Assembly: GCA_937968015.1 (NCBI GenBank)
Contig: CALBSO010000086.1
Location: 1-13,967, forward strand
From: an uncultured Thermomicrobia bacterium
Lineage (GTDB): Bacteria > Chloroflexota > Chloroflexia > Thermomicrobiales > JALYUS01
Length of the DNA stretch: 13,967 nt
Direction: 5' to 3'
Shown piece by piece: positions 7,153 through 12,104 of the stretch. The stretch's first letter is position 1, and every line of letters starts with the position of its first letter. Under the pieces are notes generated by a model. It searched no databases. It saw only the letters and a program-made list of their open reading frames with translations, and had not been told where the DNA came from. The position numbers and the translations under genes were made by a program.

Positions 7153-7698
7153 TTAACCGAGTCTCGTTGCCTGGCTCGATTCGTAGTCCTGCCGGGTGAT
7201 GATCCTGCCCGTATCAATGGTGACATTGCCGTTCTCGACGGTCATCGGGAAGTAGTCGAGCGGGCGCGTTGCGGGGCCATGGATCAGCGCCCCGGTCTTC
7301 CCGTTGTACAGGGAGCCGTGGCACGGGCACTGAATGTTGCCCTCCAATGCCGGATTCGGGGGCGGCACCGTGCAGCCAAGGTGGACGCACCGCCAGTAGG
7401 CCGCGATCGCGCCATCGCCGACGCCGGGGAGGATGTAGAAATGCCCCTCCGAGTTCCGCACGTACTTCTGCCCATTGAGCAGCGCCGTGATATCCTGCAC
7501 GGTGCCGGCCGCCACCTTCGCGCCGAACCCGGCCACCTTGTTCGGGTAGAGCATCCGGTAGGTGGCGATGGCACTCGTCGCGGTGAAGGCGCCGAGCAAG
7601 CCGAAGAGCGCATAGCGCGCGAACCGCCGCCGCGATGTCCGCTGTTCCAGCACCGGCAATCGTTGCCGTGTGTGGGGAATCTGTGTTGAGACCTGCAT
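7153..7698 (-). CDS. Membrane-anchored Rieske [2Fe-2S] protein
   Basis: This 181-residue protein has a basic N-terminus (SRRRFARYA, twin-arginine-like), one membrane helix (about 29-47) and an exported Rieske domain. The cluster motifs are complete. CVHLGC gives ligands C104 and H106 with disulfide C109. CPCHGS gives ligands C124 and H127 with disulfide C126. The spacing between the two boxes is 17 residues, as in cytochrome bc Rieske proteins. Such proteins pass electrons from quinol to cytochrome c. No cytochrome b or c1 gene is adjacent, which is unusual for the complex III operon, so it may serve a remote complex or an alternative one. The start ATG at 7696-7698 has GAAGGA about ten bases upstream, inside the recurrent 5' element. 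Confidence 0.93.
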   Translation of the reverse strand: MQVSTQIPHTRQRLPVLEQRTSRRRFARYALFGLLGAFTATSAIATYRMLYPNKVAGFGAKVAAGTVQDITALLNGQKYVRNSEGHFYILPGVGDGAIAAYWRCVHLGCTVPPPNPALEGNIQCPCHGSLYNGKTGALIHGPATRPLDYFPMTVENGNVTIDTGRIITRQDYESSQATRLG

Positions 7699-7708
7699 TG
7701 TCTGTCGT

Positions 7709-7725
7709 CCTTCCGCGCCGCATCG
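7709..7725 (-). repeat. Recurrent 5' element before the Rieske gene (CGATGCGGCGCGGAAGG)
   Basis: The minus strand reads CGATGCGGCGCGGAAGG, 16 of 17 bases identical to the element before ccdA at 5999-6015. In both cases it ends in the ribosome binding site of the following gene. The flanking CCGATCGG resembles CCGGTCGG before the HMA gene at about 9645-9652. Confidence 0.5.
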
Positions 7726-7773
7726 CCGATCGGGCGGTCCTGGGCGCGGCTGGCGTGCGATACTCCCTCGATG

Positions 7774-8159
7774 CTACCCCCCGGGTCATAATCCTCCGGG
7801 TGCTGCACGAATCCCGTGTTCGGTCTGTCGTCCTCCCATCTTCTGCTCCGCTTCTCCTTCACAGGGCTTGGTGGCACCGGGTACGCGAACTCCCGATGCG
7901 TGGGGATCAGGCGATCGGGATGCACAACGGCCACGACCTTTGCGAGCGCTTCCGTCCCCCGCCGCATCGCCACCTCGTCAGCCCACTTCACCGTGCCGGT
8001 GATCGTGTTCGTCTGCTCGTTCACGGACCACCGGTGCCCGATCACCCCCGTCAGGCTGTCGCAGGTAGCGACACATTCCTCACAAAGGATCCGACATATC
8101 AACGCGTGCTCCGACACCGCGAGCGTCGCAACGGAAACAGTCAACACCTGGACATACAT
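7774..8159 (-). CDS. ABM/YdhR-like dimeric ferredoxin-fold protein, with probable frameshift at its 3' end
   Basis: From an ATG at 8157-8159 (AGGGAG five bases upstream) the frame reads MYVQVLTVSV and continues through TGVIGHRWSVNEQTNTITGT and VKWADEVAMRRGTEAL to EFAYPVPPSP. The 'MYVQ...PG-I---W---E-TNT--G-Y-W-D--AM' pattern is that of the small YdhR-like/antibiotic biosynthesis monooxygenase (ABM) fold, here about 95 residues. A basic tail follows, ending near PEDYDPGG. The literal frame has no stop there: it runs on to 7284, deep inside the Rieske gene in another frame, which is implausible. One extra base in the C6 tract at 7777-7782 would bring the TAG at 7774-7776 into frame, giving 128 residues. 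An unusual CX3CX2CX3C run occupies residues 22-33. Enzyme activity is not established. Confidence 0.55.
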
Positions 8160-8202
8160 GGCGGCTCCCTTTTCCTTTCCAGTCTTCCTATCGCTGACGA
8201 AG

Positions 8203-8227
8203 GCATCCCGGAAGCCGCAAGGGATGC
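8203..8227. repeat. Inverted repeat upstream of the ABM-like gene
   Basis: A perfect 7-bp dyad, GCATCCC (8203-8209) and GGGATGC (8221-8227), has an 11-base loop and lies about 45 bases before the ABM-like start. It could be an operator or a 5' leader hairpin. No T-run follows on either strand, so a terminator is less likely. The rest of the 8160-8413 gap shows no gene, only the 5' element at 8282-8296. Confidence 0.3.
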
Positions 8228-8281
8228 TGTCGTCGTTCTTCGTATGCATCGGCAACGGTGATGGATGTGCGGCCGCTCTCT

Positions 8282-8296
8282 CCTTTCCGCCGCATG
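8282..8296 (-). repeat. Diverged copy of the recurrent 5' element (CATGCGGCGGAAAGG)
   Basis: The minus strand reads CATGCGGCGGAAAGG and then GAGAG, resembling the elements at 5999-6015 and 7709-7725. Here it lies about 120 bases before the ABM-like start, so it is not that gene's ribosome binding site. A related string, CATGCGGCGCGAAGG, is at 8944-8958, about 90 bases before the four-helix protein gene. Confidence 0.35.
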
Positions 8297-8413
8297 ACCA
8301 CCTTCGACGCACACGCCTCTCTGAATCCCATGGCGTACTTCCCGGGCGCGCGGCTGCTCCGGCACGGCGATCGGTCCGTTTCATGCTTGTGTCAGTGGCA
8401 TGTATTTGCTGAT

Positions 8414-8857
8414 TTACACGCGGTTGTGTGCGTGCTTCCCGAGGCTTCCCGCTCGCCCCGGCGCGGTGTGACTGCGTAGCAACATCGCCAATACCACGAT
8501 CAATGCGCCCTCCGTTGCTTCGGAGATGACATCGATGGTACCAACAGCCTCTCGTTCGTTGGCTCCCGGCCCGAACAGCGGGATACCAACCGCGCGCGTC
8601 CACGCCCAGAAGGCGATGATTGCCAGATTGCCGACGATGCCCACGACGAGGAGCGGAGGCCGGGGACGGGCAAGTACCCCGCTCCCGTAGACCACTTGGG
8701 CAAGACCGACGACCAGGAAGAACGTCCCGTAGCCCCACCACTCGTGGAAATGCTCCGGCGCGACCACAAGATGGATGAAACCGGCGACAGCCGACAGCGC
8801 CGCTGCGGATCCAATGCATACGTCTCTGTTTGCTCGCACGCCGTTTTGTGTCTCCAT
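8414..8857 (-). CDS. Small polytopic membrane protein with His-rich first loop (unknown function)
   Basis: This 147-residue protein has about four predicted helices (15-34, 42-62, 67-88 and 108-127). The first helix and loop carry three histidines, in FIHLVVAPEHFHEWWGYG (H29, H36, H38), followed by FFLVVGLAQVVYG. GPGANEREAVGTIDVISEATE precedes the last helix. The general pattern of a histidine-bearing helix 1 and a 'VGLAQ' helix 2 recalls uncharacterised membrane proteins of Actinobacteria and Chloroflexota, but I cannot name a family with certainty. The only plausible start is the ATG at 8855-8857, with no clear ribosome binding site. The protein sits among copper-type genes, so metal binding by the histidines is a reasonable inference. 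Confidence 0.75.
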   Translation of the reverse strand: METQNGVRANRDVCIGSAAALSAVAGFIHLVVAPEHFHEWWGYGTFFLVVGLAQVVYGSGVLARPRPPLLVVGIVGNLAIIAFWAWTRAVGIPLFGPGANEREAVGTIDVISEATEGALIVVLAMLLRSHTAPGRAGSLGKHAHNRV

Positions 8858-9040
8858 AAGCTATCGTTTCGGTGACGAGCGCGTACGCAACGGACAGGTC
8901 CCTGTTTACCAGTACGTCGTTGCGCGGGCACAGAGATTTTTCCCCTTCGCGCCGCATGTACCGCGCTGTTCCGTTCGTAGGCCTCGATTTCCTCCGCACC
9001 TGCGCCACGGTAGCAATCCCCCTTTTCGTATCCGCCGCTG

Positions 9041-9604
9041 TTATGCGCCGAATCGCGGTTGTTCCGCCGCCGTTGGCACCGGCAATCGCGCCTCGTGTGC
9101 GACGTGCTCGGATGGCGACTCGGGATGATCGGCGACGCTCAACCGCGCGATTTGCGCCTGTACACCGTCCAGTTCCGCGCGAAGGGCCGCGATACGATCT
9201 TCCGAGTTCGTGGTGAGTCGTTCGTTCCCCTGCTCCACACGCGCACTGTAGCCAGCCGTCTCGACCGCGTGCACGAGCGCATCGGGTTTCGCCTGCGCCG
9301 GGTCGTAGGTAACGGCCGCGCGCCCCGTGGCAAGATTGACCGCAGCGCCCGTAACACCGGGCACCTCCTTCAGTTTTCTCTCCACATGCATCACGCAGGA
9401 GCCGCAGGTCATGCCCGAGACCGCCAACTCCGCCGTCCTCGCGGGGATGGCGAGCGATGGAGCGACCGCCATACCGGCACCCGGCGATGGCGTCACGGTT
9501 GGTTCCTTATCCTTTCCGCCTGACATCCGTGACATCAGCCACATCATGCCTCCCATGCCGAGCGGACAAGCTAGGAGGGGTAGATACCTGAAGAGATTTT
9601 GCAT
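9041..9604 (-). CDS. Membrane-anchored heavy-metal-associated (HMA) domain protein with coiled coil
   Basis: This 187-residue protein has an N-terminal membrane segment with LLACPLGMGGMMWLMSRM (about 10-27), then a Pro/Ala linker. An HMA/CopZ-type ferredoxin fold occupies about 58-124, with the copper-binding loop GMTCGSC (C67, C70). A short amphipathic coiled coil follows (about 136-156, RIAALRAELDGVQAQIARL), then a tail with H160, H167 and H170. HMA domains bind Cu(I) and hand it to ATPases or target proteins. The membrane segment and coiled coil resemble those of the DUF2933-like protein at 11029-11400, as if an HMA domain had been placed between them. I start at the ATG at 9602-9604, nine bases after AAAGGA; an ATG at 9608-9610 is also possible. 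Which side of the membrane HMA faces is unclear. Confidence 0.85.
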   Translation of the reverse strand: MQNLFRYLPLLACPLGMGGMMWLMSRMSGGKDKEPTVTPSPGAGMAVAPSLAIPARTAELAVSGMTCGSCVMHVERKLKEVPGVTGAAVNLATGRAAVTYDPAQAKPDALVHAVETAGYSARVEQGNERLTTNSEDRIAALRAELDGVQAQIARLSVADHPESPSEHVAHEARLPVPTAAEQPRFGA

Positions 9605-9670
9605 CGTCATCGTTCCTTTCAGTGTTACGTCCGCCGCGCATCGTGCCGACCGGACTGCGATCACGTTCGC

Positions 9671-9741
9671 GGGTAGTGGGTCAGTTTGACAATTTTTGCC
9701 CCGTCACGACTGGCTCGAAAGTTCAAACTGACCCACTACCC
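9671..9741. mobile_element. MITE-like palindromic insertion with 19-bp perfect terminal inverted repeats
   Basis: The left arm GGGTAGTGGGTCAGTTTGA (9671-9689) and right arm (9723-9741) are perfect reverse complements; the next outer base pair also matches. The interior is 33 bases with no coding capacity. The flanks carry a direct repeat: CGTTCGCG precedes the left arm at 9664-9671 and follows the right at 9741-9748, overlapping the repeat ends. It therefore fits a 6-8-bp target duplication. The TGGGTCAGTTT core recalls terminal repeats of IS21-family elements (established knowledge, from memory), so this may be a non-autonomous derivative mobilised in trans. It inserted at the final codon and stop of the SHOCT gene. 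Confidence 0.8.
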
Positions 9742-10013
9742 GTTCGCGGGTTATTCATGAGCCGTCTCTCTCGCTCCTCATACTCATCGTGGTCAATCTC
9801 GCCGCGCGCATACCGTTCCCGCAGCGCCGCCAGGGCGCGGTCAGCGTTCGGGCCGATCGCGGGAGCAGGGTACGAACCGCGCGCGAAGCTACGGACTGCA
9901 TAGACGATCACTGCGGCCACTCCTCCCATGACGAGGAGCATGAACGCAAGCCCGATCAGGCCACCTACCCAGCTTCCCCCGATCCCCCAATTGCCCCAGT
10001 TTCCGTAACACAT
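9723..10013 (-). CDS. Small membrane protein with C-terminal SHOCT domain, 3' end altered by insertion
   Basis: This 96-residue protein has a Gly/Trp-rich N-terminus (GNWGNWGIGG), one membrane helix (about 17-41) and a C-terminal SHOCT domain (about 59-87: DRALAALRERYARGEIDHDE then YEERERRLM). SHOCT is a short helical oligomerisation motif common at the ends of small membrane proteins; function is generally unknown. The last residues GSGSV and the TGA stop (9723-9725) come from the inserted palindrome. Removing the element and one target-site copy gives NNPRT followed directly by TGA, so the ancestral protein had 91 residues. The start ATG at 10011-10013 has only a weak GAGG about 11 bases upstream. 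Neighbours suggest a copper or metal-stress setting. Confidence 0.8.
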   Translation of the reverse strand: MCYGNWGNWGIGGSWVGGLIGLAFMLLVMGGVAAVIVYAVRSFARGSYPAPAIGPNADRALAALRERYARGEIDHDEYEERERRLMNNPRTGSGSV

Positions 10014-10098
10014 CGTTGTGATCGCCTCGATTCTCTACAACGCCGAAAGCGCTGCCTGTGCCGACATCCACCGCACACCCACCTGCACGCTGATCCGG

Positions 10099-10788
10099 TC
10101 AGTTCGTGATGCCGTACCAGGCCTTGAGATCACTACGCATCTCGGTGATCTCCGCCGTCTGCGCGGCGATAATGTCCTTCGCCAGCCCCTTCAACTCGGG
10201 ATGCTGGGCATTCGTCAGGGCATCGTTGCCCATGTCTATCGCGCGCTGATGGTGCGGGATCATCATCTCCAGGAACATCCGATCGGCGAAGTCGCCCCGC
10301 ATCATCCCCCGGCCCATCATGCTGGTCGTGCCATTGCCCATCATGCCGCCGGAGAGCGGCGGCGCGTTGGGATACCATTGCTGCCGCCACGCGGTCATCT
10401 GATCGATCTGCTGCTGCTGTCCGGTGATGATCCGCTGGCCGAGGCCGCGCAGTTCGGAATGATTCGATTGGCTGATCATCATCCGCACCATGCCGATCGC
10501 CATCTCGTGATGGACAATCATCTCATCGAGGAAGCGCAGGTCATAGGGATCGCTGAGGTTGGTACGCCCCATCATGCCGCCACTCATCCCGCCGCCCATC
10601 ATCCCGCGGATCCCGTTGCCCATCATGCCCCGAGGGGTTGGGGGATTGGTCGGCGGGGAGGCCGAGGGGTTGAGCGGGCCATTCGTCTGGTCGCGTGCGC
10701 TCACGGCGACGATCGTCGCCGTCGAGAGGAGCGCGACAAGGGCGAGTGCCGCCAGCGCGGGGCGTATCGAGCGTGTGGTCTGTCCCAT
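10099..10788 (-). CDS. Exported protein with two DUF305 domains and Met-rich linkers
   Basis: This 229-residue protein has an N-terminal signal or anchor helix (about 11-30) and then two repeats of [Met-rich linker + DUF305]. Linker 1 (about 54-75) contains RGMMGNGIRGMMGGG and GGMMGR; linker 2 (about 148-164) contains GGMMGNGTTSMMGRGMM. DUF305 unit 1 (about 81-140) has FLDEMIVHHEMAIGM (H93-H94), and unit 2 (about 168-226) has FLEMMIPHHQRAIDM (H179-H180). DUF305 is a ferritin-like helical family often encoded with copper-resistance genes; the Met clusters resemble Cu(I)-binding loops. The internal repeat points to an in-gene duplication. The ATG at 10786-10788 has GAAGGGA about ten bases upstream. 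Copper storage or scavenging outside the membrane is inference. Confidence 0.9.
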   Translation of the reverse strand: MGQTTRSIRPALAALALVALLSTATIVAVSARDQTNGPLNPSASPPTNPPTPRGMMGNGIRGMMGGGMSGGMMGRTNLSDPYDLRFLDEMIVHHEMAIGMVRMMISQSNHSELRGLGQRIITGQQQQIDQMTAWRQQWYPNAPPLSGGMMGNGTTSMMGRGMMRGDFADRMFLEMMIPHHQRAIDMGNDALTNAQHPELKGLAKDIIAAQTAEITEMRSDLKAWYGITN

Positions 10789-11006
10789 GGGTTCGTTTCC
10801 CTTCCGTCGTGTCGTTGCTGCGCACACCGTGCAATGCTCCGTTCTGCTCGAACGTGAGCGCCGCTATCGTGGCTGGCAGATACTGCCCGCCACACTCGCC
10901 ATAAGCCACCGTTCCGTTCACCCGACGAACCGCGTCAATGCGGGAAATGCAATAAGCGGCGTTTCATGAAGGCCGATGGTGAGCAACGTAACCACGTCAA
11001 TTCCCT

Positions 11007-11028
11007 GGGAGGGGCGGCCCCCCCTCCC
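11007..11028 (-). terminator. Strong GC hairpin immediately after the DUF2933-like gene
   Basis: An 8-bp perfect dyad, GGGAGGGG (11007-11014) and CCCCTCCC (11021-11028), with a 6-base loop begins right after the TGA at 11029-11031. There is no T-run, only AGGGAATTG, so it is a hairpin terminator of the U-less kind or an RNA-stabilising 3' structure. The rest of the 10789-11006 gap upstream of the DUF305 gene shows no gene I can support. Confidence 0.5.
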
Positions 11029-11400
11029 TCAATTTACGCTGATCCGGCGATCAGCCGCCGTGACGAGGTCCGTCGGTGCGAGTCGTCCATTCGCGGCGTC
11101 CAGTTGGGCGATCTCGCGGGCGATGGCCGCGTGCTGCTCCTTGAGTTGGGCGAGTTGCTCGTCGCGCGTGCCCGTGACTGGCACCGGCTGGCTCACCTGT
11201 TCAGATTGGGTGGCAGATTGATTCCCGCCCATGCTCCCCATGCCCTTCATCATGAAGATCATCGAGAGCGGGCAGATCGCCAGCAGCAGGAGCGGCACCG
11301 CCGCCGCGATCAGATTGGGGGCGACGATCCAGACGCCGAGCCCGACAACTGCGAGCCCGGCCACGACCTTCCAGTTCATGCACATGCCGAAATGCTTCAT
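11029..11400 (-). CDS. DUF2933-like small membrane protein with coiled-coil tail
   Basis: This 123-residue protein starts MKHFGMCMNWKVVAGLAVVG. It has two closely spaced helices (about 11-27 and 30-50); the second ends in LLAICPLSMIFMMKGMGSMGG, rich in Cys and Met. A Gln/Ser linker follows, then a coiled coil (about 79-102: DEQLAQLKEQHAAIAREIAQ). The 'MNWKVV-GLA--GL---APNL--AA-PLLLL--CPLSM-FMM' pattern is that of DUF2933-like proteins, which are found beside copper-resistance genes. The start at 11398-11400 has GGAGG eight bases upstream. One base separates it from the stop of a 43-residue ORF, implying coupling. Met/Cys residues at the membrane end suggest soft-metal binding (inference). Confidence 0.82.
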   Translation of the reverse strand: MKHFGMCMNWKVVAGLAVVGLGVWIVAPNLIAAAVPLLLLAICPLSMIFMMKGMGSMGGNQSATQSEQVSQPVPVTGTRDEQLAQLKEQHAAIAREIAQLDAANGRLAPTDLVTAADRRISVN

Positions 11401-11401
11401 T

Positions 11402-11533
11402 TCAGTAACCTCCATTAATGCCAAGAACATTCGACGATCCGAAGACCTTTCGGGAAGCGGGCGATGCTTTGTGGTTGTTACATCGCGGGAACTGACATGG
11501 AACAGCCTTCGCCATATCGTGATCCTCTGTCAT
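11402..11533 (-). CDS. Candidate 43-residue ORF coupled to the DUF2933-like gene
   Basis: An ATG at 11531-11533 with AGGGAG eight bases upstream opens a 43-codon frame ending in TGA at 11402-11404. One base then precedes the ATG of the next gene (TGAAATG), and the downstream ribosome binding site GGAGG lies inside this frame. The peptide contains VPCQFPRCNNHKAS, a CX4CX2H cluster (C13, C18, H21) that could bind a metal. It is soluble and basic in the middle, with no helix. I recognise no family. The arrangement is typical of translational coupling, and a metal-sensing leader peptide or a small metal-binding protein are both possible. It could also be chance. Confidence 0.5.
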   Translation of the reverse strand: MTEDHDMAKAVPCQFPRCNNHKASPASRKVFGSSNVLGINGGY

Positions 11534-11611
11534 CTTCGTCGCTCCCTATGGGACGCAACGGCACACGCCGGCCGCACGTATGCGGTCGGGCAAGGTGAGG
11601 GGTGACGAGGA

Positions 11612-12022
11612 TCAGATCAGGAAGATTTGCAGCAGGGCACGTCGGCGTTGGGGCGGCCAGAGCGCCCCATACGGCGATACGGGGGAGAAGTGGACGCGGG
11701 GCGCTAATGTCGCGAGGACGAGGAGTGCCAGAATCATCAGCGGCATGAATGGCAGGCGGTTGAACACCGCTTGCACCGTCGCGCAGACCTGCCCCGCTTC
11801 ACAGACGCGGGCGACCGTCGGGAGACATGTGATGACGCATGAGCTACCCGGAATCGTCTGTTCACTCGCGGGAGCCCCCGGGATTATGGAGGCGTGCAAC
11901 GGCGTTGCCAGCAAGACCTGATGCGCGAGGATGAGCAGCGCAATAGCGGGAACGATAAACCGCCATCCCCTGCCCTGTGGAGTGCCTCTGTCTCGACTAC
12001 GGAGCGTTGCGTGCGTGTCCAT
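11612..12022 (-). CDS. Unknown two-helix membrane protein with four-cysteine exported loop
   Basis: This 136-residue protein has a basic N-terminus (to about residue 21), a first helix (about 22-40), a loop with SSCVITCLPTVARVCEAGQV and a following cysteine, giving C62, C66, C74 and C80, then a second helix (about 93-107) and a basic tail. By the positive-inside rule the loop faces outward, where the four cysteines could form two disulfides or bind a metal. I do not recognise the family. The ATG at 12020-12022 lacks a good ribosome binding site. A TACACT hexamer (minus strand, 12035-12030) lies seven bases upstream, as in leaderless transcripts, though no -35 is evident. It lies between the thiol block and the copper-type block. 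Confidence 0.65.
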   Translation of the reverse strand: MDTHATLRSRDRGTPQGRGWRFIVPAIALLILAHQVLLATPLHASIIPGAPASEQTIPGSSCVITCLPTVARVCEAGQVCATVQAVFNRLPFMPLMILALLVLATLAPRVHFSPVSPYGALWPPQRRRALLQIFLI

Positions 12023-12046
12023 ACCATCCAGTGTAGCACATCACAT

Positions 12047-12083
12047 GCCGCGCGACGGCTTTCGGAACGCCAAAACGCGCGGC
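12047..12083. repeat. Inverted repeat after the cupin dioxygenase gene
   Basis: A perfect 8-bp dyad, GCCGCGCG (12047-12054) and CGCGCGGC (12076-12083), with a 21-base spacer lies between the dioxygenase stop and the start of the four-cysteine protein gene. It could be a terminator for the former or an operator for the latter. There is no T-run, and high GC makes such dyads more likely by chance. Confidence 0.35.
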
Positions 12084-12104
12084 CGACTCCAGGATACGTC
12101 TGGG

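Noticed and set aside
6157..7689. Long plus-strand open frame (510 codons) opposite the methyltransferase and Rieske genes
   Set aside because: It spans two clear minus-strand genes, has an Arg/His/Glu-rich composition typical of antisense frames in GC-rich DNA, and shows no domain.
8160..9008. Possible 5' extension of the ABM-like protein to 9008
   Set aside because: The extension runs through the four-helix protein gene in another frame and has no homology-like features. The ATG at 8159 has a good ribosome binding site and starts the fold.
10541..10921. Minus-strand open frame beginning with GTG upstream of the DUF305 gene
   Set aside because: Most of it overlaps the DUF305 coding region in another frame, it has no good ribosome binding site and no motif, so I treat it as a shadow.
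12047..12083. Inverted repeat considered as a second mobile element
   Set aside because: The arms are only 8 bp and pure G/C, there is no flanking direct repeat, and it differs from the palindrome at 9671-9741.
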